From CAVTWD01 sp963738325 (lineage in GTDB: Bacteria > Actinomycetota > Acidimicrobiia > Acidimicrobiales > Ilumatobacteraceae), in contig CAVTWD010000011.1 of assembly GCA_963738325.1 (NCBI GenBank), positions 186,001 through 250,000 on the forward strand: a stretch of DNA of 64,000 nucleotides, read 5' to 3'. Under the pieces are notes generated by a model, which ran no database searches, had not been told where the DNA came from, and saw only the letters and a program-made list of their open reading frames with translations. Shown piece after piece: positions 46,461 through 56,074 of the stretch. Each line of letters starts with the position of its first letter. Position 1 is the first letter of the stretch. The translations under genes were made by a program, and so were the position numbers.

Positions 46461-47199
46461 AGCAGACGAGCTCTTGCTGAGCGGCGGCGAGCAGCTCGGC
46501 GTACTGGCCGTCGTCGATGATCTCGGCGAGCGTCCAGCCCCTGATGTCGGTGTGGACCCACGCTTCGATCGACGGGAAGCGGGCACGCCCGTCGGCTCGG
46601 ACCACCATCACATCATCGAGGGAGACACTCAGCAGTTCGGCGAGTTCGCCCGCCGTACCGACAGTGAACGGAGCCAGCAGGGCGCCGGCCACATCAGGCC
46701 CGAACAGCCGGTCGAGCAGCCGCACCATGGCGTCGTAGCCGGGTGACTCCTCCACGCGAACCCAGGTGCTGACCGTGACACTCCCAGTCGGCCGGACGAC
46801 GCGGCTCATCTCGGCGAGGGCCGCAACACGGTCTTGGAAGAACATGAGGGCGAACTGGCTCAGGACCCGGTCGAAGCGGTGGTCGTCGAACGGCAGCGCC
46901 TCGGCGGAAGCCTCACGCCAGGTGATCGCCTCGCCGGCGCGGCGAGCGACGGCGAGCATGCCGAGGTTGATGTCGACACCGATGCAGGTGCCGCTACCAG
47001 CCAGGCGCCTCGCCGCGGCCCGGGTGAGCACCCCGGTCCCGCAGCCCACATCGAGCACGTCGTCACCGGGCACGACACCGGCGATCTCGAGGGTCGTCTC
47101 GGTCCACTGGGAGAACAGGGCCGGAACGAAGAAGTCCTCGTAGACCTCGGCCGCCGAGGCCGCGACCTGCCCGGTCGCGGCAAGGTTGTCACTGGTCAT
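46372..47199 (-). CDS. Class I SAM-dependent methyltransferase
   Basis: 275 residues from ATG 47199 (MTSDNLAATGQVAASAAEVY). Motif I is VLDVGCGTGVLTRAAARRL, the strand-2 acid is in CIGVDINLGMLAVARR, and FDRVLSQFALMFFQDRVAAL and VVRPTGSVTVSTW follow, a Methyltransf_11/UbiE pattern. The C-terminal half has VHTDIRGWTLAEIIDDGQYA. Divergent from the HxlR regulator at 47277 with 77 bp between starts, so it is a likely target of that regulator. Confidence 0.88.
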   Translation of the reverse strand: MTSDNLAATGQVAASAAEVYEDFFVPALFSQWTETTLEIAGVVPGDDVLDVGCGTGVLTRAAARRLAGSGTCIGVDINLGMLAVARRAGEAITWREASAEALPFDDHRFDRVLSQFALMFFQDRVAALAEMSRVVRPTGSVTVSTWVRVEESPGYDAMVRLLDRLFGPDVAGALLAPFTVGTAGELAELLSVSLDDVMVVRADGRARFPSIEAWVHTDIRGWTLAEIIDDGQYAELLAAAQQELVCFTDRDGRVEFAAPALLATGRPRPRRPPAP

Positions 47200-47276
47200 G
47201 ACGCCACGATGCGACCGACTCGACCGACGATCCAGCGCGAAGAAAGAACTCGACGCCACCGGAACGCGCCGCGACG

Positions 47277-47957
47277 ATGGAACGCGTGGCCGTTACCTAC
47301 CGGCAGTACTGCCCTGTCGCTCGGGCCAGCGAGATCCTCGCCGAGCGCTGGAGCCTGTTGATCGTCCGCAACCTGCTGTTCGGGGCCACGACGTTCTCCG
47401 CGATCGCCGGCGGCGTGCCCGCCATGTCCCGCTCGATGCTCGTGAAACGACTGCGCGAACTCGAGCGCGCCGGCATCATCGTGTCGGAGCGGAAAGCAAA
47501 CGGCCAAGGTTGCGTCTACCGGTTGACGGAGGCCGGCGTAGACCTGGTATCGGTGATCGACAGCCTCGGCCGATGGGCCGAGCGCTGGGTCGAAGTCCTG
47601 CCCCAACACCTCGACCCAGGGTTCGCCCTCTGGGCCTGGTGCCAGGTCCAACTCAACCGAGCACACCTGCCCGCAGGACGAGTGGTCGTCCGGTTCGAGT
47701 TCCCCGACGAGCAACCAGGCAACCAGCGCTACTGGCTGCTCATCGACCACGGTCGAGCCGAGCTCTGCCAGTCCGACCCGGGCGGGGAAACCGATCTGCA
47801 GGTCACTGCGAACACGCGAGCGTTCATCGACTGGCACCGAGGCGCGCTGGCCTGGAGCGAAGCGACCCGGCATGGGCTCATCACCGTCGAGGGCGAACGT
47901 GTCCTGGCCCGCGCCTTGCCCCGCTGGAACACCCGCACTCCTGTGCTCAACCACTGA
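47277..47957 (+). CDS. HxlR-family winged-helix regulator with C-terminal extension
   Basis: 226 residues. The N-terminal ~105 residues are an HxlR domain: CPVARASEILAERWSLLIVR, AMSRSMLVKRLRELERAGII and VYRLTEAGVDLVSVIDSLGR. The remaining 120 residues are an SCP2-like alpha/beta extension (FALWAWCQVQLNRAHLP ... YWLLIDHGRAELCQSDPG) that may bind a lipid or small ligand. The CPVARA cysteine near the start is conserved in redox- or aldehyde-sensing HxlR proteins. Same architecture as 61198-61980. Confidence 0.88.
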   Translation: MERVAVTYRQYCPVARASEILAERWSLLIVRNLLFGATTFSAIAGGVPAMSRSMLVKRLRELERAGIIVSERKANGQGCVYRLTEAGVDLVSVIDSLGRWAERWVEVLPQHLDPGFALWAWCQVQLNRAHLPAGRVVVRFEFPDEQPGNQRYWLLIDHGRAELCQSDPGGETDLQVTANTRAFIDWHRGALAWSEATRHGLITVEGERVLARALPRWNTRTPVLNH

Positions 47958-48059
47958 CCCGCAGCGGCACGCCCAGCCGCCGGGCCGCATGATCACGCAG
48001 GTGGACGACCGGTGCCGCAGACGCGCTTCGCGAGACTGGCCGTCTGGGAGAGTGGAGCG

Positions 48060-49613
48060 GTGGCCAAAGGAGTCGAGTCGGGGCGCATGGCCGAGCTCAC
48101 CGTCGCCCTCTCGTTGGCGTGCGACCTGGGTACCGGCCAGCCGCTCGAGCATGGTCTGCGCACGTGCTGGTTGTCGCTCAACGTCGCCGAGACGATGGGC
48201 CTGGATGCGGCGACGCGTTCGTGCATCTTTCACGTGGCGTTGCTGCGTTTTCTGGGTTGCACGTCGGATGCGTCGGACGCGGCGCTGGCGGCCGGAGGCG
48301 ACGACGTGGCCTTCAACGCCGTGTTCGCGCCGATGCTCAACGCCCAGACGGGCGAGAGTGTGCGGTTCCTCGTCGGCCATCTCGCCGCGGACCTGCCGCT
48401 GGGTCGTCGGGTCGGTCTGGTCGTGCGAGCGCTCGCGGATCCTGGTGGGGCGCGGCGAAGCCTGTCGGCCCATTGCGAGGCAGCGGCTCGGCTGGCCGCT
48501 CGGCTCGGCATGCCCGACTCGGTGTCGTCGTCGCTGGCGCACGCGTACGAGCGATGGGACGGCAAGGGCTACCCAGACGGCCTAGCGGGCGAGGAAGTGC
48601 CGATCGCCATACGGGTGGTGACCGCTGCACGGGATGCCGATCTGTGGGCCCGCCAGGCGGGGTGGGCGACGGCGACCGAGGTGCTGGCCCACCGGCGCGG
48701 CCGGGCCTACGACCCGGTGGTCGTCGACGCGCTGACCACACACGGCGAGAGCTGGCTGGCGGGACTCGGCGACGAACTGTGCGCGGTGGTGCTGGACGCC
48801 GAGCCGGCACCGGTGCTCAACGTCGACGAGGACAGCATCGACGCCGCGCTGGGCGCGGTCGCCGATTTCGCCGATCTGAAATCACCGTTCTTCCGCGGCC
48901 ACTCGCCGGGGGTGGCGAGCCTGGCCTCAGCCGCCGCCGGCGCCGCCGGGCTATCCGGCCGAGAGGCCCAGATCCTGTCTCGCGCCGGGCTCGTTCACGA
49001 TGTGGGCACAGTGGGTATCCCGTCGGGGCTCTGGGATCGCCCGGGGCCGCTGAGCGCCGATCAGTGGGAACGGGTGCGTCTGCACACCTATTTGGGCGAG
49101 CGGGTGTTGTCACGCTGCGGACTGCTCGCATCGTACGCGCCGCTGGCTGGCCGCCACCACGAACGACGCGACAGCAGCGGGTACCACCGCGGGCTCGGCG
49201 GTGACCAGCTCGACCTGCCGGCTCGGCTGCTGGCGGCCGCCGACGCCTACCACGCGATGATCGAGGACCGCCCCCACCGGCCGGCCCGCAGCCCAGCCGA
49301 CGCCGCCTCGCAGCTGCTGGAGGAGGTTGACGAGGGCCGGCTGGGCCGGGTCGAAGTGGACGCGGTGCTGGCGGCGGCCGGCCACGCCAGTCAACGTGCA
49401 CCGGCGGTCTGGCCGGCCGGATTGACCGATCGGGAGGTCGACGTGTTGCGTCTGATCGCCCGCGGACTCGCCAACAAGCAGGCCGCGGCCCGGCTGGGGA
49501 TCTCGGCCAAGACGGTGGGCCACCACATCGAGCACCTCTACACCAAGGTCGGCGTGTCCACCCGCGCGGGCGCCACGCTGTTCGCGATGGAGCACGGTCT
49601 GCTGTCGCGGTGA
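48060..49613 (+). CDS. HD-GYP-type phosphohydrolase fused to a LuxR HTH (paralogue 2)
   Basis: About 517 residues from GTG 48060 (ATG 48087 is the alternative). The first half keeps the GYP signature (YERWDGKGYPDGLAGEEVPI) but has no HD pair. The second half has the metal-binding HD (LVHDVGTVGIPSGLWDRPGP), HHERRDSSGYHRGL and AADAYHAMIEDRPHRPA. The C terminus is a LuxR HTH (LTDREVDVLRLIARGLANKQ, ISAKTVGHHIEHLYTKVG). Same domain order as 34236-35825. The two halves look like an ancient tandem duplication in which each kept a different motif. Confidence 0.88.
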   Translation: MAKGVESGRMAELTVALSLACDLGTGQPLEHGLRTCWLSLNVAETMGLDAATRSCIFHVALLRFLGCTSDASDAALAAGGDDVAFNAVFAPMLNAQTGESVRFLVGHLAADLPLGRRVGLVVRALADPGGARRSLSAHCEAAARLAARLGMPDSVSSSLAHAYERWDGKGYPDGLAGEEVPIAIRVVTAARDADLWARQAGWATATEVLAHRRGRAYDPVVVDALTTHGESWLAGLGDELCAVVLDAEPAPVLNVDEDSIDAALGAVADFADLKSPFFRGHSPGVASLASAAAGAAGLSGREAQILSRAGLVHDVGTVGIPSGLWDRPGPLSADQWERVRLHTYLGERVLSRCGLLASYAPLAGRHHERRDSSGYHRGLGGDQLDLPARLLAAADAYHAMIEDRPHRPARSPADAASQLLEEVDEGRLGRVEVDAVLAAAGHASQRAPAVWPAGLTDREVDVLRLIARGLANKQAAARLGISAKTVGHHIEHLYTKVGVSTRAGATLFAMEHGLLSR

Positions 49614-49678
49614 CTGGGCCCGAGATGGGGTGAATGCCCCACTGGTGGCCGCCTCCCCGATGCGCTCACACTCACGCC

Positions 49679-50500
49679 ATGCCGACCATCGCCATCAACG
49701 ACACGACCCTCTACTACGAACGGGACGGGCAGGGACCGGCGATCCTGTTCGTGCATGGCATGTGCGGCCACGCCGACGTGTGGGCGGCCCAGGCCGAGCG
49801 GTTCGCGGACCGCTACACATGCGTGCGCTACGACCGCCGCGGCCACACCCGCAGCCGCCGCGGAACGACCGCGATCAGCGTCGCGTGCCACGCCGATGAC
49901 GCCGCCGCCCTGATCGAGAGCCTGGACCTTGCGCCCTGCCTGGTGGTGGGATCGAGCAGCGGCGGCGTCATCGCCGTCGATCTCGCGCTCCGTCACGCCC
50001 ATCTGCTGCGGGGCCTCGTGTTGAGCGAGCCGCCTCTGTTCAGTCTGGACCCCGCCGTCGGCCAGGCGGCAACCGAGGCGATCCTCCCCGTCGTCGAGGC
50101 AGCCATCGCCCGCGACGGGCTGCGGGCCGGGGTGGACGCGTTCATGTCAATCGTCTGCACCGAGATGTGGTCGACGCTGGACGAGGGTCGCCGGGATCGC
50201 CTGCGCGACAACGCCGAGATCGGCTTCACCGACCTGCGGTCACCCTCACTCCAGGTCGGGCCGGCCGACCTGGCGTCGATCACCACCCCGGCGTTGGTCA
50301 TCGCCGGCACGACGAGCTTCCCCGGCCCGCGCCTGGTCGCCCGGCCGCTGACCGCCGCGTTGGCCGACGCCCGCTTCGTCGAAATCGACAGTGGTCACGT
50401 GCCCTACCTCGAACAACCCGACGCGTTCGCCCACGCCGTGAGCGTGTTCGCCACCGAAGTCGATCGGCACAACACCATCAGCCAAGGAGGAGTCCGATGA
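49679..50500 (+). CDS. Alpha/beta hydrolase A
   Basis: 273 residues from ATG 49679 (MPTIAINDTTLYYERDGQGP). The oxyanion strand is ILFVHGMCGHADVW, the nucleophile elbow LVVGSSSGGVIAVDLAL, and the histidine VEIDSGHVPYLEQPDAFA. It overlaps the next hydrolase by 4 nt. Together they follow the HD-GYP/LuxR gene by about 65 nt and may be its target operon. Substrate unknown. Confidence 0.9.
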   Translation: MPTIAINDTTLYYERDGQGPAILFVHGMCGHADVWAAQAERFADRYTCVRYDRRGHTRSRRGTTAISVACHADDAAALIESLDLAPCLVVGSSSGGVIAVDLALRHAHLLRGLVLSEPPLFSLDPAVGQAATEAILPVVEAAIARDGLRAGVDAFMSIVCTEMWSTLDEGRRDRLRDNAEIGFTDLRSPSLQVGPADLASITTPALVIAGTTSFPGPRLVARPLTAALADARFVEIDSGHVPYLEQPDAFAHAVSVFATEVDRHNTISQGGVR

Positions 50501-51330
50501 CCCACGCGCACGCCAACACAAGCGTCGCCACACGCCTCGACGTCCGCTCACCGGACGGAACGGCGCTCGCGGTGTGGGTCGACGGCACCGGACCCGGCCT
50601 GGTCCTGGTGCACGGCTGTCCCACCGATCACAGCACGTTCGACCCGCTCGTGGCCGAACTGCACGGTGACCTGACGACGTTCGCGATGGACCGCCGCGGC
50701 TCTGGTGCCAGCGGTGACACCGCACCGTACGACATCGCCCGCGAGTTCGAAGACGTGGCCGCCGTCGTGGACGCCGTTGCCGCTCGCACCGGCGGACCGG
50801 TGGCGTTGTGGGGCCACAGCTACGGATGCAACCCCGCCATGGGCGGCGCCACCCTCACCACCAACGTCTACCGGCTCATCCTCTACGAGCCCAGCTTCGG
50901 CCTCCGCTACCCGGCCGGCTCACTCGAGGCGATGACGGCCGCCATCGCCGCCGGCGACCGCGAAGCCGCCATCCGCGTCGCCCTGGTCGACACCGGCGCT
51001 ATCACCCCACGGGAGTTCGAGGGTTTCAAGGCTGGTCCCCGCTGGCCAGACGTTCTCGGCGCCGCAGCAACCCTGCCACGCGAGTGCCGGGTCGAACACG
51101 ACTGGGTGTACCGGCCCGGACAGTTCGACGCGATCACCGCGCCAACGCTCCTGCTCACCGGCTCGGACACCGACCCGGCGCTGGCCGAGCTGACACACCT
51201 GGCCGCCGCCGCGATCCCCCACGCGCAGATCCGAGAGCTCGACGGACACGCCCACGTCGCCTACCAGACCGACCCGGCGATGGTCGCCGCGCTGCATCCC
51301 CGAGTGGATCATGGCGTAGCCCGCCGTTGA
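50497..51330 (+). CDS. Alpha/beta hydrolase B
   Basis: 277 residues from ATG 50497, with AAGGAGG upstream and an ATGA overlap. VLVHGCPTDHSTFDPLVAEL, nucleophile ALWGHSYGCNPAMGG, acid in LLLTGSDTDPALAEL and H in RELDGHAHVAYQTDPAM. Very similar to the decayed hydrolase at 62408-63201 (shared RECRVEHDWVYRPGQFD against RECRVEQDWVCQPGQFD). Confidence 0.9.
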   Translation: MTHAHANTSVATRLDVRSPDGTALAVWVDGTGPGLVLVHGCPTDHSTFDPLVAELHGDLTTFAMDRRGSGASGDTAPYDIAREFEDVAAVVDAVAARTGGPVALWGHSYGCNPAMGGATLTTNVYRLILYEPSFGLRYPAGSLEAMTAAIAAGDREAAIRVALVDTGAITPREFEGFKAGPRWPDVLGAAATLPRECRVEHDWVYRPGQFDAITAPTLLLTGSDTDPALAELTHLAAAAIPHAQIRELDGHAHVAYQTDPAMVAALHPRVDHGVARR

Positions 51331-51470
51331 ACTCGAACGATGACATCCGTTACGGCGGTGGACCCGTGTCCAGCGCCATGTTCGTGCCGGTAGGCCAGAG
51401 CCGCGCAGAGAGGCCGAGAATGCATCGCTCAGCGCGGCATCGGCTCGTGACGCTCAGGCGGTGGCGTCGA

Positions 51471-51790
51471 CGGCGGTGAGGGCTTCGACGAACGAGTCAG
51501 GTTGTTCGATGTGGGGTACGTGGGCGGCACCGTCGATCACGTGAAGGGGCCAGCCGTGACGGTCTACCCATTGGGCGGCGGTGGCGAACGCGAGGCGGTG
51601 GCCGGCTTCGCACGCCCGGATGGACAGGCCGACGGCCAGGTAGGTCACAGTTGGTGCCGGGCGGCCCGAGGAACACGACGTTCTTGCGTTCGGCGACGAA
51701 GTCGAGGGCGCCGATCGCGTGGGCGAGCCACCGCGGGTGCCGAGCGCCCGACCTCGCGGTGGAGATCCGCGAGCGCACATCACAAGTCCT
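51471..51790 (-). pseudogene. Fused scraps: IstB-like ATPase and alpha/beta hydrolase tail
   Basis: On the minus strand, 51780-51655 reads LAHAIGALDFVAERKNVVFL GPPGT in one frame, the Walker A start of an IS21 IstB. Directly after it, in another frame, AAQWVDRHGWPLHVIDGAAH and HIEQPDSFVEALTAV to 51471 is the C terminus of an alpha/beta hydrolase. Both are broken, so this is an IS scar joined to a gene remnant. Confidence 0.65.
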
Positions 51791-51840
51791 GAGCCGCCCC
51801 ACGCGCGTGCATTCGGCGATCGTCTCGGGCGCGGCGCGAC

Positions 51841-54188
51841 TCAGACGGCGCGTTCGCGCACGACGCGGGCGACGTCGAGGCGTCTGACGATGCGGCGGGT
51901 CGGGATGTGCATCAACAGGGCGACGGCGAGGAGGGCGAACACGAGCAGTGCCGGTGTCGTGGGCCGCAGGCGAAGGGTGAAGTGGTAGAGGTCGCTGTTG
52001 AACGAGCTCATCAGCCAGCGTCCGGTCAGCCATCCAGCCGCCAGCCCGAAAGGGATGGCGGCTGCGACGAGGAGGGTGTTCTCCGCGGTCATGATGCGGG
52101 CGAGGGTCGACACGCGTGCTCCGGCGGCGCGCGAGTGTCGCGAGCTCGACGGTGCGTTCGGACACGTTCACCGACAGCGTGTTGAACAGCACGACGACGG
52201 CGAGGATCGCGCCGAACAGCAGCATGACGCCGACGATGGCGTAGAAGAGGCCGAGCAGTTGGCGAACGGTTTCCTCGCTGCCGCGCACGTCGCGGAACGC
52301 CACGACACCCGGGACCGCCTCGAGCGCGGCACGCGCCGCGGACCGGTCTGCTCCCCTTGCGTAGCTGACGAGCAGCGAGTGCTCGCCGTCACCGGCGGCG
52401 AGCTGTTGCGCGTAGGTGAGCGTTGTGTACGCCAGGCTGCCCAGCGGTTCGTGGACGAAGCCGGCGACGGTCACCGGCACTGGTCCGTTGTTGGCGACGG
52501 TGACCTCGACGGTCTGTCCGACGTCGACTCCGAGCATCGACCGCAGCGCGTCGCCGAGCACGATCCCGTTGTCGGGGAGTGGCTGGTCGAAGTGGTGCAT
52601 GGTCGTGTCCGGCGTGAAGCCGGTCAGCGCGGTCTGGTAGCGGCGTCCGCGATTGCTGAGGACGATGGGCACGTCGAGCGTGGGCTCGACCCGGCCGACG
52701 CCGGGCGCGGCTCGAGCGGCGGACAGCACGGCTGCGTCCGGGGCGCGGTCAGGTACAGCTGGGCGTCTTGGCGTTGGACGTGGTGGAACTGGTCGTCGAG
52801 GACCAGCGAAACGGTGTCGAGCATCCCGAGCGACGACAAGACGAGGACAGCGGCGAGCGCGACGCCGACGCCCGTGGACACCGCACGCCGAGGGCTGCGC
52901 GCCAGGTTGCGCAGCGCGAGCCTCGCCCGCACCGGCATGCCGCGGATCCCGGGCACGCGCTCGACGACGCTGCGGTGGGCGACACCCATGGGGGCGACGC
53001 CGCGCATCGCCTCGACCGGTGCCACGCTGGTCGCGGCGCGCGCCGGGCCCACGGCGGCGAGGATCGCGGCGCCGGTTCCGACCGCGAGCCCGATGAGGGG
53101 TGTGAGCGGGTGGAAGTGAGCGACGGCCAAGGGGATGCCGAGTGAGGCCGCGTAGGTGCTGGTGAGCCACAAGGCAAGGCCGAGTCCACCGGCGGCACCG
53201 ATGGCCGCGCCGATGATGCCGGCGGTGGCGCCGTAGGCGATGTAGTGCAACAGCAGCCGCCGGCGGGGGTAGCCGTTGGCGGCGAGCATGCCGATCTGGC
53301 CGCGCTGGGTGCGCACGAGCCGGCCGAGCAGGACGTAGGCGGCGAGGGCGGCGGCCACCAGGAACAGCAGGGGGAACAGCACCGCCAGTTGCCCGAAGGC
53401 CGAGACGTCTTGTTGGAGGGCGTTGTTGGACGGCTGGTCGGCGCGGGTCATCACATCGCCGGCGCCGTTGGCCGCGGCGACTGTTCGGACCTGGTGCTCG
53501 AAGGCGGCACGGTCGACGCCTGCCGGGGCGCGAACGAGGACTTGGTGGGATGCCGCGCTGCCGGCCAGGTCGGCGACGAGGGCGTCGGGCGCGAAGGCGA
53601 CACCGAAGTCGTCGGGCGAGGTGAGCAGGTCCTGGCGGCTGCGGGCCGGCCACAGGTACTCGGGTGACACCGCGATGCCGGCGATCCGGAACGGCCGCCA
53701 CGTCACCGGCGAACACCTCGATCGTGTCGCCGATCTGCAGGTGGAAGTGGTCGGCCATGTGCCGCTCGACGATGAGGCTGTCCGGGCTGCGCGGGGTCAA
53801 GGGCAGTTCCCTGCTGCACGAGGAGCGCGTTCACCCGAGGCGCGCCAGTCGCGGGTTGCCCGACGAGCCGGCCGAGGAGCGTGTGGACCTCGCCGCCGGC
53901 GCCGATGCGAAACGGCAGATCCGTCTCGACGCGTGTGGCGACGGCCGGCGTCCCAGGCAGGCGGCGGACCGCGTCGGCGATCGACGAGGTGTCGCCTCCG
54001 GTGACGGTGACGTCCGCGAACGCGAGCCGGTCGTAGACGTGGGCGTAGGACGACTCGAGGTTGTGGTAGCTGTCGTAGGCGGCGCCAAAGACCGCCACCC
54101 CGAGGGCCAAGGTGAGTGCGACCGCGGCGAACTGCACCCACTGACGGCGGGTGTCGCGGACGAGCTTCCGGGCGAGGAGGCTCACCAC
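51841..54188 (-). pseudogene. FtsX/MacB-type ABC transporter permease, several frameshifts
   Basis: Pieces in order from 54188: MVSLLARKLVRDTRRQWVQF with the first membrane helix and a MacB-like periplasmic part (LAFADVTVTGGDTSSIADAV); then, after shifts near 53800 and 53705, ASHQVLVRAPAGVDRAAFEH and membrane helices (LAVLFPLLFLVAAALAAYVL; IAYGATAGIIGAAIGAAGGL). After a shift near 52745 comes a second periplasmic part (VDVGQTVEVTVANNGPVPVT) and helix LFYAIVGVMLLFGAILAVVV, and after one near 52130 the last helices (TPALLVFALLAVALLMHIPT). About 780 residues if joined. At least four breaks make real decay likely. It overlaps the ATPase gene by 7 nt. Confidence 0.8.
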
Positions 54189-54943
54189 TGGAGCGCCTCC
54201 GCCTCGACCGGATCCGCAACCGGCTGATCGTCAGTGATGGCCCCGCCGTGGAGCCACAGGATCCGGTCGGCCATGCGGGCGATCACCTGGTTGTGGGTCA
54301 CGACCACCACGGTGCGGCCCTGCTCGCGGTTGACACCCCGCAGCAAGGCGAGCACCTGCCGTCCGGTGTCGAGGTCGAGGGCGCCGGTGGGCTCGTCACA
54401 CAGCAACACCGGCGGATCCTTGGCCAGGGCGCGCGCCACCGCGACCCGCTGCTGCTCGCCACCCGACAGCGAGGCCGGGAAGTGCTCGAGCCGATCGCCG
54501 AGGCCGACCGCTCGGAGAAGTTCGGCGCTGCGGTCGCCGCGGCCGACCAGCTCGGCGATCAACGCCACGTTCTCACGGGCCGTCAACGTCGGGATGAGGT
54601 TGAAGAACTGGAACACGAACCCGACGTTGGTGCGGCGGAACTCTGCCAACCCGTCGGCGGCGAGGCCCCCGAGGTCCACACCCGCGACCCGCACGGTGCC
54701 TTCGGAGGCGGCGTCGATGCCGCCGATGATGTTGAGCAGCGTCGTCTTGCCCGACCCGCTCGGCCCCAACAGGACGACGAACTCGCCGGCGCCGATCGAC
54801 AGGTCAATCCCTCGAAGGGCGTCGACGGCCACGTCGCCCTCGCCGAAGCGGCGTCGGACACCCGTGAGTTCGATCGCCGCGCCGACACATGAGTCGGGGC
54901 TCCACACTGCGCTGCTGCGCGACTGCCGCGTTCTCGCTGTCAT
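54182..54943 (-). CDS. ABC transporter ATPase (LolD/MacB type)
   Basis: 253 residues from ATG 54943. Walker A LLGPSGSGKTTLLNIIGG, Q loop FVFQFFNLIPTLTARENVAL, signature ASLSGGEQQRVAVARALA, Walker B VLLCDEPTGALD and the H-loop VVVVTHNQVIARMADRILWL are all intact. It pairs with the permease downstream. Its start overlaps the SRPBCC stop by 4 nt. Such pairs usually export lipids, peptides or drugs. Confidence 0.92.
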   Translation of the reverse strand: MTARTRQSRSSAVWSPDSCVGAAIELTGVRRRFGEGDVAVDALRGIDLSIGAGEFVVLLGPSGSGKTTLLNIIGGIDAASEGTVRVAGVDLGGLAADGLAEFRRTNVGFVFQFFNLIPTLTARENVALIAELVGRGDRSAELLRAVGLGDRLEHFPASLSGGEQQRVAVARALAKDPPVLLCDEPTGALDLDTGRQVLALLRGVNREQGRTVVVVTHNQVIARMADRILWLHGGAITDDQPVADPVEAEALQW

Positions 54944-55272
54944 GGCGACCGCCTCGCATGGTACTCGCTTCGTTCCTTCAGACCAGCGGCCTCGAGGGCG
55001 ACGTAGCGCGTGGTGATCCGGCGGCTGGCAAGGGCGACGAGGGTGCCGAGGAGGCCCGTCTGAGTGAGGGCAAGGACAGCGGTGCTGGTCCACGCCAGGC
55101 TGGGGAGCTTCGGTTGTCGAATGCGCACGCGGTGGCCGTCGGCAAGGGTGCCGTCGAGGAGCTCGACGGATCGGACGGATCGGGTCCACTCGGGCCAACG
55201 TTCGACGTCGGCGAGGGTCTCCCAGACGACGTCGGGCGAGGCGTTGATGCGGATGCGGACTTCGTGGTTCAC
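54940..55272 (-). CDS. SRPBCC-type protein with internal deletion
   Basis: 110 residues from GTG 55272, five bases after GGAGGG. VRIRINASPDVVWETLADVE, RWPEWTRSVRSVELLDGTLA and RVRIRQPKLPSLAW are the start of a polyketide-cyclase-like SRPBCC fold. QTGLLGTLVALASRRITTRY, then ALEAAGLKERSE, is its last helix. About 35 residues of the central sheet, normally between KLP.xxW and the Q(T)GPLG strand, are missing, so the ligand cavity is probably not formed. First gene of the ABC operon. Confidence 0.75.
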   Translation of the reverse strand: MNHEVRIRINASPDVVWETLADVERWPEWTRSVRSVELLDGTLADGHRVRIRQPKLPSLAWTSTAVLALTQTGLLGTLVALASRRITTRYVALEAAGLKERSEYHARRSP

Positions 55273-55297
55273 GGAACCCTCCTTCGGTGGTTGGTGA

Positions 55298-56074
55298 TCA
55301 CGCCCCGAGCGGGCGCCGCTCAGAGCTCATCGGCACCCCCGCTTGGACGAAGTACTCGTCGGCAGCCCACGCGCGATAGGTGGCCTTCCCCATCGCGGAG
55401 ATGAGCTCGGCGGTCTGTGACGCGTGCGCGGAGAGCGCGGCAATCTTGCGCTCGAGCGCTGCGCCACGGAGCTCGAGCGCGAATGCGACCTCGTCCCGCT
55501 CGACCGCTGGTGGCCCGTCGGGGCCGAAGATCGGAATGCGCCGATGGAGGTCGGCGTACATGTCGCGAAACGCGACCGTCTTGGTGGCGTAGAGCAGTCG
55601 TGGTCGGTGGCGAGCGCCCTCGGCCGCTGTCGTGGCCCATCTCCCGACGGCGATGTGGTCGGGGTGGCCAGTCATGCCGTCGGGGCCGAACGTGACCACG
55701 GTGTCGGCAGCGACGTCGTCGAGCACTCGCAGGATCATCGTCGTGGCGTCGGCCGGGTCAGCGGTGTCGCAGCTTCCGTCGCGGTAGGGCAACCAGACGT
55801 GATCGTCGACGCCAACGGCGCGCAGCGATGCGTGCAGCTCGCGTTCTCGGGCGCGGGCGAGCCGGGCGGGTGGCCAGCGCGCCGGGTCGGACGTGCCCAG
55901 CTCGCCGCGGGTCGCCGTGACGCACACGACACGGTTCCCGGCGTCGACTGCCGCGCCCATGAGACCGGCCGACAGGTACGCCTCGTCGTCTGGGTGCGCC
56001 CAGACACCGACGACGGTGCCGAGCCCGCGCACGCCGGTCGATGGCGATTCGACTTCAACCTGTTGTCGCGACAC
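55298..56074 (-). CDS. PIG-L family deacetylase (MshB/Mca-like)
   Basis: 258 residues from GTG 56074. The zinc motif AHPDDE is at residues 26-31, and the later GPDGMTGHPDHIAVG supplies the third ligand. Family members remove acetyl groups from GlcNAc-inositol or cleave mycothiol conjugates, which fits an actinobacterial host. The start lies inside the 3' end of the MFS gene (20-nt overlap). Confidence 0.88.
   Translation of the reverse strand: MSRQQVEVESPSTGVRGLGTVVGVWAHPDDEAYLSAGLMGAAVDAGNRVVCVTATRGELGTSDPARWPPARLARARERELHASLRAVGVDDHVWLPYRDGSCDTADPADATTMILRVLDDVAADTVVTFGPDGMTGHPDHIAVGRWATTAAEGARHRPRLLYATKTVAFRDMYADLHRRIPIFGPDGPPAVERDEVAFALELRGAALERKIAALSAHASQTAELISAMGKATYRAWAADEYFVQAGVPMSSERRPLGA

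Noticed and set aside
51497..53800. A 767-residue minus-strand protein across the permease region
   Set aside because: Only the middle third matches the permease; the rest is Arg/Pro-rich shadow translation joining frames around real indels.
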